A DNA stretch of 64,000 nucleotides from Shewanella chilikensis (GTDB lineage: Bacteria > Pseudomonadota > Gammaproteobacteria > Enterobacterales > Shewanellaceae): the NCBI RefSeq assembly GCF_002836945.1, contig NZ_NIJM01000003.1, positions 81,043 through 145,042 on the forward strand, read 5' to 3'. Under the pieces are notes generated by a model, which was not told the origin of the DNA, did no database searches, and worked only from the letters and a program-made list of their open reading frames with translations. Within the stretch, counting starts at the first letter, position 1, and each line of letters starts with the position of its first letter. Below are positions 1 to 8,463 of the stretch, in pieces. The translations under genes and the position numbers were made by a program.

Positions 1-2475
1 CGGGAAAACCCGGAAATGGAGCGCCGCTGTCAGGAGGTTATCGACCGCTGCTGGCAGATGGGCGATGCCAACCCAATCCAGTTTATTCACGATGTGGGCG
101 CCGGTGGTTTGTCCAACGCCTTCCCTGAGCTGGTAAGCGATGCCGGTCGCGGCGGTAAGTTTGAGCTGCGTAACGTGCCTTCCGATGAGCCAGGCATGAG
201 CCCGCTGGAGATCTGGTGTAACGAATCCCAGGAGCGTTATGTCCTGTCTGTGGCAGCCGAAAACCTCGATACCTTCGCCGCCATTTGTGAGCGCGAGCGC
301 GCGCCATTTGCCGTGGTGGGCGAGGCGGTTGCCGAGCAGCACCTGAGCCTGAGCGACGAGCACTTTGACAACAAGCCTATCGACTTGCCGCTGGAAGTCT
401 TGTTGGGCAAACCACCGAAGATGAGCCGAGATGTAGTGAGTCAAAAGGCGCAGTCTGCGGCGCTGGATGAAGCTTCCATTGATCTCGCACAAGCCGTTAA
501 GCGGGTGCTGACTCTGCCAACTGTTGCCGACAAGAGCTTCTTGATCACCATAGGCGATCGCACGGTAACCGGCTTGGTGAACCGCGATCAGATGGTCGGC
601 CCCTGGCAGGTACCTGTGGCGGATTGCGCCGTTACCGCCGCCTCGTTCGACAGTTATGTGGGCGAAGCCATGTCCATGGGCGAGCGCACTCCGCTGGCCT
701 TGCTGGATTTTGGCGCCTCGGCGCGGATGGCCGTGGCCGAATCCTTGCTGAACATGGCCGGTGCCGATATCGGCTCACTGAAGCGCATTAAGCTGTCGGC
801 CAACTGGATGTCTGCAGCCGGTCACCCGGGTGAAGATGCCGGCCTCTATGAGGCGGTCAAGGCAGTGGGCGAAGAGCTGTGTCCCGAGCTTGAACTGACC
901 ATCCCTGTGGGCAAAGACTCGATGTCGATGAAGACCGCCTGGGAAGACAAGGGCGAGCAGAAGGCGGTTACCGCACCTATGTCGCTGATCATCACCGCCT
1001 TCGGTGCGGTGCGCGACATTCGCAATACCGTGACTCCTGAGCTGCGTACCGACAAAGGCGAAACCGTATTGCTGCTGGCCGATCTGGCCAAGGGCAAGAC
1101 TCGTCTGGGCGGTTCCTGCCTGGCGCAGGTGTTCGGTGAGCTGGGGGATATTGCGCCGGATCTGGATCAGGCAGCCGTATTGAAAGGTTTCTTCGAGGTG
1201 ACTCAGCAGTTGGTGGCCGAGCGGAGTTTGCTGGCTTACCACGACAAGAGTGACGGCGGTCTGTTCACCACCTTGGTGGAAATGGCCTTCGCCGGTCACA
1301 CTGGCCTGAAGGTGGATATTTCTGCGCTGGCCGGCAGCGCCCTGGCGCGCCTGTTCAACGAAGAGTTGGGCGCTGTGCTGCAGGTGAGCAAAGATCAAGC
1401 CGCCGAGATTATCAAGGCTTACACTGGTGCCGGTGTGGATTGTCATCCGATAGCAGAGCTGAGTGACGATGGCCGCATCCGTATCCAGGATCAAGGTGCT
1501 GAAATTTATAGTGCTTCACGTACCGAGCTGCGTAAGCTCTGGTCTGAAACCACCTATAGAATGCAGGCGCTCAGGGACAACCCTGAGTGTGCCCGTGAAG
1601 AGTTTGACCTCAAGCTGGATGAAACCGATCCCGGCCTCACGGTCAACTTAAGCTTTGATCCGGCAGAAGATGTTGCCGCGCCTTATATCCTCAAGGGCGC
1701 TGCACCCAAGATGGCGATTTTGCGTGAGCAAGGGGTCAACTCGCATATTGAGATGGCAGCCGCCTTCGAGCGTGCCGGTTTTGAAAGCCGCGATGTGCAT
1801 ATGTCGGATATCCTCAGTGGCCGTATCAGCCTGGAAGAGTTTCAGGGACTGGTGGCCTGTGGTGGCTTCTCTTACGGTGATGTACTGGGCGCCGGTGAAG
1901 GTTGGGCCAAGTCCATCCTGTTCAACAGCCGTGCCCGTGAGGACTTCAGCCGCTTCTTCGAGCGTGCCGACAGCTTTGCCCTGGGTGTTTGTAATGGTTG
2001 CCAGATGCTCTCCAACCTCAAGGAGATCATTCCGGGTACCGAGCATTGGCCGCACTTTGTCCGTAACCGCTCTGAACGCTTTGAAGCGCGTTTCAGCCTG
2101 GTGGAAGTGCAGCAAAGCCCATCGCTGTTCTTCAGCGGTATGGCCGGCTCCAGAATGCCGATTGCCGTTTCCCACGGGGAAGGGCGTGCCGAGTTTGCTT
2201 CAGCTGCCACCATGGCAGCAGCCGAGCAGAGCGGTACTGTGGCGCTGCGTTATGTCAACGGTAAAGGTGAGGTGGCCAGCTTGTATCCACAGAACCCCAA
2301 CGGCTCACCCAACGGCTTATCCGGGATCTGTAGCCTGGATGGCAAAGTCACCATCATGATGCCCCACCCTGAGCGGGTATTCCGCACAGTCGCCAACTCC
2401 TGGCATCCGGAAAACTGGGGCGAAGATAGCCCTTGGATGAGAATGTTCCGTAACGCCAGAGTGAAGTTGGGATAA
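1..2475 (+). CDS. purL: Phosphoribosylformylglycinamidine synthase (FGAM synthetase), 3' part
   Basis: Large single-chain PurL of the purine pathway, converting FGAR plus glutamine and ATP to FGAM in the cytoplasm. The frame is open from base 1, so the N-terminal third or so of the usual ~1,290-residue protein lies outside the window. What is visible is the second half of the synthetase region ([17 protein letters not shown] and the [11 protein letters not shown] motif) followed by the C-terminal class I glutamine amidotransferase domain. That domain has the nucleophile motif LGVCNGCQM and the His/Glu part of the triad in [10 protein letters not shown] near the end. It ends at TAA and is followed within 30 bp by a clear terminator, so it is probably monocistronic or the last gene of its unit. 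Identification is very secure. Confidence 0.97.
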   Translation, partial: RENPEMERRCQEVIDRCWQMGDANPIQFIHDVGAGGLSNAFPELVSDAGRGGKFELRNVPSDEPGMSPLEIWCNESQERYVLSVAAENLDTFAAICERERAPFAVVGEAVAEQHLSLSDEHFDNKPIDLPLEVLLGKPPKMSRDVVSQKAQSAALDEASIDLAQAVKRVLTLPTVADKSFLITIGDRTVTGLVNRDQMVGPWQVPVADCAVTAASFDSYVGEAMSMGERTPLALLDFGASARMAVAESLLNMAGADIGSLKRIKLSANWMSAAGHPGEDAGLYEAVKAVGEELCPELELTIPVGKDSMSMKTAWEDKGEQKAVTAPMSLIITAFGAVRDIRNTVTPELRTDKGETVLLLADLAKGKTRLGGSCLAQVFGELGDIAPDLDQAAVLKGFFEVTQQLVAERSLLAYHDKSDGGLFTTLVEMAFAGHTGLKVDISALAGSALARLFNEELGAVLQVSKDQAAEIIKAYTGAGVDCHPIAELSDDGRIRIQDQGAEIYSASRTELRKLWSETTYRMQALRDNPECAREEFDLKLDETDPGLTVNLSFDPAEDVAAPYILKGAAPKMAILREQGVNSHIEMAAAFERAGFESRDVHMSDILSGRISLEEFQGLVACGGFSYGDVLGAGEGWAKSILFNSRAREDFSRFFERADSFALGVCNGCQMLSNLKEIIPGTEHWPHFVRNRSERFEARFSLVEVQQSPSLFFSGMAGSRMPIAVSHGEGRAEFASAATMAAAEQSGTVALRYVNGKGEVASLYPQNPNGSPNGLSGICSLDGKVTIMMPHPERVFRTVANSWHPENWGEDSPWMRMFRNARVKLG

Positions 2476-2502
2476 GGTTAAAAATCATCCCATAAAGGGT
2501 AA

Positions 2503-2537
2503 AAAAAGGCGGGTATTTATAACCCGCCTTTTTTATT
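2503..2537 (+). terminator. Rho-independent terminator of purL
   Basis: Nine-base stem AAGGCGGGT (2506-2514) pairs with ACCCGCCTT (2522-2530), with a 7-base loop and a run of T after the stem. It starts about 30 bp past the purL stop. Confidence 0.9.
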
Positions 2538-2694
2538 TGACTTTTGTCCTACAGGAAAAGCTTCATATCATCAATAGCTTGCACTTTGTTCAATATATTC
2601 TTATGTGTTGAAGTGTCAAAATGTACGCTTTACAGCGCTTAGTAGGCTAAAGCCGGTCTAAGACGGCAATCTCTTTTCATTGGTTCCTGTTATG

Positions 2695-2723
2695 AAAAAG
2701 CCCCATAGGTAACCCTATGGGGC
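2695..2723 (-). terminator. Rho-independent terminator of the 26-codon minigene
   Basis: CCCCATAGG (2701-2709) and CCTATGGGG (2714-2722) form a perfect 9-bp stem with a 4-base loop, extended by one G-C pair. Read on the minus strand it is followed by five T (2695-2699). The orientation shows that something is transcribed leftward here, and the only candidate is the minigene at 2771-2851. Confidence 0.75.
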
Positions 2724-2770
2724 CGTTTTGCGCTAACAAAACTTCAAGACAAGCCTATATTCAACTGTGA

Positions 2771-2851
2771 TCAGTACACCAATTGAGACTTATAAAGTTC
2801 AGCAAAAACAGGCTTGTACCAGTTAACCAGACGTTCGAAAAATTTTTTCAT
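2771..2851 (-). CDS. Putative 26-residue small protein
   Basis: Minus-strand minigene of 26 codons plus TGA. The peptide starts MKKFFERLVNWYKP and continues with aromatic and charged residues (Phe, Trp, Tyr, Lys, Glu), looking like one amphipathic helix. It has a GGAG Shine-Dalgarno (revcomp of 2860-2863) eight bases before ATG. A sigma-70-like promoter lies about 100 bp upstream and a strong terminator 48 bp downstream, so it has every part of a self-contained transcription unit. I do not recognise the family. It could be a small regulatory or membrane-surface peptide, or a leader peptide on a small RNA. The function is unknown; the case rests on architecture only. Confidence 0.55.
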   Translation of the reverse strand: MKKFFERLVNWYKPVFAELYKSQLVY

Positions 2852-2947
2852 AGCAATATCTCCACACAAAGTTCAATCATTGTGCGCGGAGGAAGGTCTG
2901 CAGATATCGATATCGACCGACCTGAGCGTCTCCTTAACACAGGCTAT

Positions 2948-2976
2948 ATAGTAGTCAATTATATCGAGCTTATCAA
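2948..2976 (-). promoter_or_regulatory. Candidate sigma-70 promoter for the minigene
   Basis: Read on the minus strand, TTGATA (2971-2976) is followed after exactly 17 bases by TACTAT (2948-2953). This is five of six and four to five of six matches to the -35 and -10 consensus. It lies about 100 bp before the minigene start. The intergenic region is AT-rich, so chance matches are possible. Confidence 0.45.
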
Positions 2977-3309
2977 ACGAGAAATAATACATAATAAGAT
3001 TAGTAAAACTAATGCCTTATTTGGTTGTGTTTTTTATCTATTTTATTTTTATTATTTTTTACCAATTAAAACAATTTGTTGACGTTATGTTTGTTTGGGC
3101 TTTAATTTTTATCGTTAGCATATTTAACTTGCAGATTTGTTAAAAAGTTTATTTTGCCATGTTTTTGTTTAAATTTTTCTGAAACTGCCAAAAAGTGAGG
3201 TTATGTTGTATTGCTGTAAAGTCTCTAGCATATTGCTTGTGGCTTGTCAAGCTGTTTTCTTGGTGCCTGTGTCCCTTACCGCAAAACCCAGCTAAAGGCC
3301 GGAGTTTGA

Positions 3310-3323
3310 TTGATTTGCGTCAA
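3310..3323 (+). promoter_or_regulatory. Candidate FNR/EtrA-type site upstream of cydA
   Basis: TTGATTTGCGTCAA matches the FNR-family dyad TTGAT-N4-ATCAA with one mismatch (G for A in the right half). It lies about 330 bp before the cydA start. Oxygen control of cyd operons by ArcA/FNR or CRP is established in enterics and Shewanella; that this particular site is used is inference. Confidence 0.35.
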
Positions 3324-3450
3324 ATTCAAGTGGTATAAAATCAGGGCAAATCTTAGCTGAACTAATAGCGCAAGTGACTGATATTAAATAATTTGCAAAT
3401 ATTAGAACACTGGCAAATGCTGATGCTGATCGCATAAGTCTGCAAAAGCG

Positions 3451-3526
3451 TGATTCGCCTCTCGCTCTGGCTGGAAAAAGCCGATTTTTGAGCCTTTGGA
3501 AGGCAAGGGAGAGGCAAGGCGAATCA
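3451..3526. repeat. Inverted repeat in the cydA leader
   Basis: TGATTCGCCT (3451-3460) recurs inverted as AGGCGAATCA (3517-3526), a perfect 10-bp arm pair separated by 56 bases. It lies 127-202 bp before the cydA ATG, in what is probably 5' untranslated RNA. The function is not known. Confidence 0.4.
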
Positions 3527-3652
3527 TTTGGGTGGTTTATCCGGGTTTCCGGGTAGATAAGAAATTAATGAACTAAGCTATCCAACTCACCTCCTGCTGT
3601 CTTTGATGGGGATCTAAAGGCAGTGGGCGGAGCACCATGTAAGGAGTCACAA

Positions 3653-5227
3653 ATGATAGTTGAAGAAGTCGTTGAGCTATCGCGCTTTCAATTTGCGCTG
3701 ACAGCCATGTATCACTTCTTGTTTGTTCCTTTGACTTTGGGTCTTGCCTTTCTGCTGGCAATCATGGAATCACTTTATGTGATGACTGATAAGCAGATCT
3801 ACAAGGACATGACCAAATTCTGGGGCAAGCTTTTTGGTATTAACTTTGCCCTGGGGGTTACCACAGGTCTGGCAATGGAGTTCCAGTTTGGTACCAACTG
3901 GTCTTATTACTCACACTATGTGGGTGACATTTTTGGTGCTCCTCTCGCCATCGAGGGTTTGATGGCATTCTTCCTGGAATCCACTTTCGTGGGTATGTTC
4001 TTCTTCGGTTGGGACAGATTCTCCAAGCGTCAACACCTGGCAGTAACCTGGTTGGTGGCCTTGGGAAGTAACTTGTCTGCGCTGTGGATCCTGGTTGCCA
4101 ACGGCTGGATGCAAAACCCTGTGGGTAGCGTGTTCAACTATGAAACCATGCGCATGGAAATGACCAGTTTCGCAGACGTGGTACTCAACCCTGTTGCACA
4201 GGTTAAATTTGTCCACACTGTGGCCTCCGGTTATGTGGCTGGTGCCATGTTTGTTCTGGCTATCAGTGCCTACTACATCCTCAAGAAGCGTGACTTACCT
4301 TTTGCCCGCCGTTCTTTCGCTATTGCAGCTAGCTTCGGTATGGCTTCTATTCTGTCCGTTATCGTTCTGGGTGACGAATCCGGCTACAAGGTTGGTGAAG
4401 CTCAGCGGGTCAAGCTGGCCGCAATCGAAGCTGAATGGCATACAGAACCTGCTCCAGCAGCCTTTACTGCCGTTGGTTTCCCTAATCAGGAAACTATGCA
4501 TACCGACTATGCCATCAAGATCCCATACGCCATGGGTATTATCGCCACTCGCTCTATTGATGAAGAAGTGACAGGTATCAAGGATCTGGTTGCGGAACAC
4601 GAAGTTCGTATCCGTAACGGTATGAAGGCTTATGCTTTGCTTGAGCAGCTGCGTGCCGCCAAAGCCGACCCTGCTATTGAAGAAGACCCTGCGGTTCGCG
4701 CAGCCTTTGAAGAGCAGAAAGTTGATCTGGGTTATGGCCTGCTGCTGAAGCGTTACACAGACAAAGTGGTTGATGCCACCGAAGAACAGATTAAGGCTGC
4801 CGCGCTGGATTCTATCCCAAGTGTTGCACCACTGTTCTGGAGTTTCCGTATCATGGTTGCCCTGGGTGTTGTGATGTTAGTGGTGTTTGCTGCCGCATTC
4901 TGGCAGAGCACTCGTCACCAGATTGAAGAGAAGAAGTGGGTCCTCAAGGCCGCGCTTTACAGCTTACCTCTGCCTTGGATTGCCATCGAGTGTGGTTGGT
5001 TTGTAGCTGAGTATGGTCGCCAGCCTTGGACTATTTCAGAAGTGTTGCCGACCTTTGTGTCTGCATCCAGTCTGACCGTGAGTGATCTCTGGTTCAGTAT
5101 CATCAGCATTACTCTGTTCTACACTGTGCTGCTGGTTATCGAACTCTTCCTGATGTTCAAGTTTGCGCGCCTGGGTCCCAGCAGTCTCAAGACCGGCCGT
5201 TATCACTTTGAAAAACTAGAAGCCTGA
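3653..5227 (+). CDS. cydA: Cytochrome bd ubiquinol oxidase subunit I
   Basis: Membrane subunit carrying haems b558, b595 and d of the high-affinity terminal quinol oxidase. It is 524 residues, against 522 in E. coli. The N-terminus [20 protein letters not shown] contains the conserved His haem ligand. GNQ-like and GWxxxExGRQPW motifs ([13 protein letters not shown]) are present near residue 450, and several long hydrophobic segments span the protein. An upstream in-frame ATG at 3623 is rejected because AAGGAG sits at the right distance before 3653. It is the first gene of cydABX; cydB follows after 16 bp. The product reduces O2 to water at low oxygen and contributes to resistance to nitric oxide and peroxide. 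Confidence 0.97.
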   Translation: MIVEEVVELSRFQFALTAMYHFLFVPLTLGLAFLLAIMESLYVMTDKQIYKDMTKFWGKLFGINFALGVTTGLAMEFQFGTNWSYYSHYVGDIFGAPLAIEGLMAFFLESTFVGMFFFGWDRFSKRQHLAVTWLVALGSNLSALWILVANGWMQNPVGSVFNYETMRMEMTSFADVVLNPVAQVKFVHTVASGYVAGAMFVLAISAYYILKKRDLPFARRSFAIAASFGMASILSVIVLGDESGYKVGEAQRVKLAAIEAEWHTEPAPAAFTAVGFPNQETMHTDYAIKIPYAMGIIATRSIDEEVTGIKDLVAEHEVRIRNGMKAYALLEQLRAAKADPAIEEDPAVRAAFEEQKVDLGYGLLLKRYTDKVVDATEEQIKAAALDSIPSVAPLFWSFRIMVALGVVMLVVFAAAFWQSTRHQIEEKKWVLKAALYSLPLPWIAIECGWFVAEYGRQPWTISEVLPTFVSASSLTVSDLWFSIISITLFYTVLLVIELFLMFKFARLGPSSLKTGRYHFEKLEA

Positions 5228-5243
5228 GCAGAGGGATTTCATT

Positions 5244-6383
5244 ATGTTTGATTATGAAATAGTAAGATTTGTCTGGTGGTTGTTGGTTGGCGTTTTGCTT
5301 ATTGGCTTCGCTGTGACCGATGGCTTTGATATGGGGGTTGGTGCCTTGTTGCCAATCCTCGGTAAAGACGACACTGAACGTCGGATCATGATTAACACGG
5401 TTGCTCCTCATTGGGATGGTAACCAAGTATGGTTGATTACCGGTGCCGGTGCTTTGTTCGCCGCCTGGCCAACTGTGTACGCCGTATCATTCTCCGGCTT
5501 TTATGTCGCCATGATCTTAGTGTTATTGGCGCTGTATCTGCGTCCTGTGGGTTTTGACTATCGCTCCAAGATAGAAGACCCACGCTGGCGCAAGAGCTGG
5601 GATTGGGCCTTGTTTGTCGCCGGTTTTGTACCGCCACTGATCATAGGTGTTGCCTTTGGTAACCTGCTGCAAGGTGTTCCGTTCAGCTTTGATGAATATA
5701 TGCGTGCCCATTATGATGGCGGCCTGCTGGGTCTGCTTAATGGCTTTGGCTTGCTGGCCGGTCTGGTCAGTGCCTGTATGTTCATGATGCAGGGTGCTTG
5801 CTGGCTGCAGATGAAGACAGAAGGTGAGCTACGCAATCGCGCCGCTGCTGCCGCTCAGTTAACTGCTGTGCTGCTGATCGTGTTGTTCGGGGCTGCCGGT
5901 GTTTGGCTGGCTACCGGCATCGACGGTTATGTGGTGACTTCGGCTCTGGATACTAACGCAGTATCTGACCCAACACAGAAGACAGTTGAAGTGGTTGCCG
6001 GTGCCTGGTTGGCCAATTACGACAAGTATCCATTAACTATGTTGTTCCCGGCACTGGGCCTGTTGGCACCTGCCTTGGTACTGCTGACCAGCCGTTTCGG
6101 CCGTAGTGGTTTTGCCTTCCTGTTCAGCTCACTGGCCATTGCCGGTATTATCCTGACTTGCGGCGCAGCTATGTTCCCATTCGTGATGCCTTCATCACTG
6201 GATCCTAACGTCAGCTTGACCATGTGGGATGCTACTGCCAGCCAGATGGCACTGAACGTTATGACTTGGGTGGCAATTATCTTTGTTCCTATTGTGCTTA
6301 GTTATACTTGTTGGACCTACTTCAAGATGTATGGTCGCTTGAATCGCAAGCACATTGAAAACAACAGCGCATCACTGTACTAA
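5244..6383 (+). CDS. cydB: Cytochrome bd ubiquinol oxidase subunit II
   Basis: Second large membrane subunit of cytochrome bd, 379 residues as expected for the family. The start MFDYEIVRFVWWLLVGVLL and the motif DGFDMGVGALLP are diagnostic, as is the APHWDGNQVWLI segment. It has about eight hydrophobic helices. It lacks haem itself but is required for assembly of the haems in CydA. The start is supported by a GAG-rich Shine-Dalgarno (GCAGAGGGA) before ATG. It lies between cydA (16-bp gap) and cydX (12-bp gap) in one operon. Confidence 0.97.
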   Translation: MFDYEIVRFVWWLLVGVLLIGFAVTDGFDMGVGALLPILGKDDTERRIMINTVAPHWDGNQVWLITGAGALFAAWPTVYAVSFSGFYVAMILVLLALYLRPVGFDYRSKIEDPRWRKSWDWALFVAGFVPPLIIGVAFGNLLQGVPFSFDEYMRAHYDGGLLGLLNGFGLLAGLVSACMFMMQGACWLQMKTEGELRNRAAAAAQLTAVLLIVLFGAAGVWLATGIDGYVVTSALDTNAVSDPTQKTVEVVAGAWLANYDKYPLTMLFPALGLLAPALVLLTSRFGRSGFAFLFSSLAIAGIILTCGAAMFPFVMPSSLDPNVSLTMWDATASQMALNVMTWVAIIFVPIVLSYTCWTYFKMYGRLNRKHIENNSASLY

Positions 6384-6395
6384 GGAGCCTGAATT

Positions 6396-6509
6396 ATGTG
6401 GTATTTCACTTGGATACTCGGCATTTTATTGGCTTGTTCTTTCGGCATCATCAATGCTCTCTGGCTGGAAAATACAGAGAACATGGATAGAGATACTGAA
6501 GATAAGTGA
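6396..6509 (+). CDS. cydX: Cytochrome bd oxidase small subunit CydX
   Basis: A 37-residue single-helix protein starting MWYFTWILGILLACSFG, the hallmark of CydX, with the conserved Trp-Tyr start and Asn/Leu/Trp-Glu after the helix (NALWLE). It stabilises the CydAB complex and haem binding. AAGGAG precedes the ATG by seven bases, and the gene follows cydB by 12 bp, so it is the third gene of the operon. It ends just before a terminator. Confidence 0.95.
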   Translation: MWYFTWILGILLACSFGIINALWLENTENMDRDTEDK

Positions 6510-6530
6510 TAGCTTGAGTTAAACTCAAAG

Positions 6531-6561
6531 GCCTCCGCTCTGCGGGGGCTTTTGTCTTTTT
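6531..6561 (+). terminator. Rho-independent terminator of cydABX
   Basis: GCCTCCGC (6531-6538) pairs with GCGGGGGC (6542-6549), with one G-T pair and a 3-base loop, followed by a T-rich tail to 6561. It lies 22 bp after the cydX stop and ends only 10 bp before the next gene. Confidence 0.85.
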
Positions 6562-6570
6562 AAGGGGGCT

Positions 6571-7185
6571 ATGGTGGCAAATGATAAGCTTGAGTCGAGA
6601 GGGCCGCAGCAGGTCAGCGAAACCGAGGCAGTCGAGCTGATCAAAAACTGGCTCAAGCAAGACAGGATGCGGATGCAGGCACTTGAGTGTGTTGCAAACC
6701 TTGGGCCTATTGATGCCTGGCTGGCGGCGGGGTTTGTTCGTAACCTGGTGTGGGACAAGTTGCACGGCACTGTATCCAGGCTCAGCGATATAGATGTGAT
6801 CTACTATGAGCCAAACGACACCTCGGAAGTCACCGACAAGGCCTATGAGGCCAAGTTGGTCGCCGCGCTCGACTTACCTTGGTCGGTAAAGAACCAGGCC
6901 AGAATGCACCTCAAAAACAATCATCAGCCTTATGCTTCAGTGTCTGATGCCATGAGTTATTGGCCTGAGCAGCAAACCGCGTTGGCTGTCAGGTTGAGGG
7001 CAGGGGAGCTGCAACTGCTTAACCTATTCCCGCTCGGCCATTTATTTGCGCTGGAACTCAGCCCTAACCCCAAGAGCACTCCTGGGGTGTTTGAGAGTCG
7101 GCTCAAGGCCAAGAATTGGTTGGCAGACTATCCGTTATTAAAGAATCCGTTATTAAAAACTCCATTACTCGAAACATTGTTCTAG
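6571..7185 (+). CDS. Nucleotidyltransferase-family protein (DUF925 / NTP_transf_6)
   Basis: Cytosolic protein of 204 residues matching the DUF925 family, a branch of the DNA polymerase beta-like nucleotidyltransferase fold. The family signature is AAGFVRNLVWD followed by LSDIDVIYYEP with two acidic residues for metal binding (about residues 68-88), and a later MxYWPEQQTA segment. No substrate is known for the family. The start has GGGGG upstream and follows the cyd terminator by 10 bp, so it needs its own promoter or read-through. The C-terminus contains an odd 5-residue repeat (PLLKN, PLLKT, PLLET) encoded by three 15-bp tandem units. Confidence 0.85.
   Translation: MVANDKLESRGPQQVSETEAVELIKNWLKQDRMRMQALECVANLGPIDAWLAAGFVRNLVWDKLHGTVSRLSDIDVIYYEPNDTSEVTDKAYEAKLVAALDLPWSVKNQARMHLKNNHQPYASVSDAMSYWPEQQTALAVRLRAGELQLLNLFPLGHLFALELSPNPKSTPGVFESRLKAKNWLADYPLLKNPLLKTPLLETLF
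7131..7175 (+). repeat. Three 15-bp tandem units at the end of a coding region
   Basis: Units 7131-7145, 7146-7160 and 7161-7175. The first two differ at two or three positions, the third at more. They keep the frame and encode PLLKN-PLLKT-PLLET at the protein C-terminus. Confidence 0.8.
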
Positions 7186-7580
7186 GCTCACACACTCAAA
7201 CGCCTGTGGCTCCATTATTTTCGTTGAATCCCTCCTCACTTGAACAATTGGCTTGCCGTTATTGCAGATGAATATCTTCTGTCGAGTGGCCTCCATTTTT
7301 GATTTCTGTTCTCAAATATTCGTTGATCTCTCCGACATGTTTTAGTTGAAAGTACCGCTTAAAGAACATTTTTCAGCATTTATATCTGACACCAGTTGTT
7401 AAGTTTTGGTTGCTTTTCGCTTGGGCGCGTCTGTTCGAAAAATGTACTTTTATTTCACTTTAGGGATAGTGAAGTTTTGAGCTGGCTCACTTAATTTAAA
7501 GGTGCAATATCAATAAATCTTTAGTTTGTGTGATCTGTTTCGCGCTTGTGCTATCTCAAACTGGGTATCACTCGAAACGC

Positions 7581-7594
7581 TTGATGCAGATCAA
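7581..7594 (+). promoter_or_regulatory. FNR/EtrA-type site upstream of ompW
   Basis: TTGATGCAGATCAA is a perfect match to the FNR-family consensus TTGAT-N4-ATCAA, about 90 bp before the ompW start. ompW is FNR-controlled in E. coli. In Shewanella the regulator would be EtrA or CRP. The remaining stretch 7186-7580 is AT-rich and shows no gene I can support. Confidence 0.65.
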
Positions 7595-7685
7595 AAATGT
7601 GAAGGGTTAAATCTGGCAGTGTGGCCTCAGTTGTTATGGATGTAATAAAAAACAAAGCGCTGTGTTGTCGCTACGGAGTGAGATG

Positions 7686-8363
7686 ATGAAAAAAAATATC
7701 GTATCAGGATTGATTGCCGCTGCCCTTTTTTCCACTGTTGCTGCCCCTGCGCTGGCTCACAAGGCCGGTGACTTTATCGTTCGTGCCGGTGCCGTTGTAG
7801 TCGCCCCGGATGAATCCAGCCAAAATGTTGTTACCCCGGATCTGGGAAACCTTGGCACCTTTAGTGTGGACAATAACACCCAGTTGGGTCTGAACTTTGG
7901 TTATATGCTGACAGATAACTTTGGTATCGAACTGCTGGCCGCGACCCCATTCAGCCATGATGTTTCTCTCGGAGAGCTGGGCAAGATTGCCGAAACCAAA
8001 CACCTGCCACCTACCTTGGTAGCCCAGTACTATTTCGGTAATGCCGAGTCCAAGCTGCGTCCTTACGTGGGTGTCGGTGTTAACTACACCAATTTCTTCG
8101 ACAATGAATTTACCAATGATGTCGGTGGCAAACTCTCGGATCTGAGTATGAGTAACTCTTGGGGCTGGGCCGCGCAAGTGGGTCTGGATTATCAAATCAA
8201 TGATAATTGGTTGGTGAACGCTTCAGTTTGGTATGCCGAGATCAGTACTGATGTTAAGTTCAACTATCACTATGGCACCAGCAATAGTGAAGTTGCTGCT
8301 GTGACTATCGAAACCGATATCGATCCTTGGGTCTATATGGTCAGCATAGGTTACACTTTCTAA
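7686..8363 (+). CDS. ompW: Outer-membrane protein OmpW
   Basis: Eight-stranded outer-membrane beta-barrel of the OmpW family, 225 residues. It has a Sec signal peptide ending at APALA (cleavage before HKAGDFIVRAG). The mature N-terminus HKAGDFIVRAGAVVVAPD is typical, as are LGLNFGYMLTDNFGIELLAA, RPYVGVGVNYTNFF and a C-terminal VSIGYTF with terminal Phe recognised by the Bam machinery. GGAG at 7675-7678 is spaced seven bases from ATG 7686; the adjacent ATG at 7683 is possible. OmpW barrels pass small hydrophobic or ionic molecules, with exact substrate unknown. The gene is monocistronic, flanked by an FNR-type site and a terminator. Confidence 0.93.
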   Translation: MKKNIVSGLIAAALFSTVAAPALAHKAGDFIVRAGAVVVAPDESSQNVVTPDLGNLGTFSVDNNTQLGLNFGYMLTDNFGIELLAATPFSHDVSLGELGKIAETKHLPPTLVAQYYFGNAESKLRPYVGVGVNYTNFFDNEFTNDVGGKLSDLSMSNSWGWAAQVGLDYQINDNWLVNASVWYAEISTDVKFNYHYGTSNSEVAAVTIETDIDPWVYMVSIGYTF

Positions 8364-8410
8364 CGTCTTCCAAGCGCAAGCTCCCAACCCAAGAGCTCTC
8401 AACCATAAAA

Positions 8411-8433
8411 AAAGGCGCCTCCGGCGCCTTTTT
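8411..8433 (+). terminator. Rho-independent terminator of ompW
   Basis: AAAGGCGCC (8411-8419), loop TCC, GGCGCCTTT (8423-8431), then further T. It also has A-rich sequence before the stem, so it may act on both strands for ompW and the convergent SDR gene. Confidence 0.85.
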
Positions 8434-8463
8434 ATGAAAAACAATAAGAAGTTTATTTTATCT

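Noticed and set aside
775..1494. Long open frame on the minus strand inside purL
   Set aside because: It lies opposite a certain gene; its composition mirrors codon use of purL and it has no ribosome site or known motif.
2783..3082. 99-codon frame on the plus strand over the minigene region
   Set aside because: AT-rich, no ribosome site, overlaps the minigene and its promoter on the opposite strand; hydrophobic tail arises from T-rich DNA.
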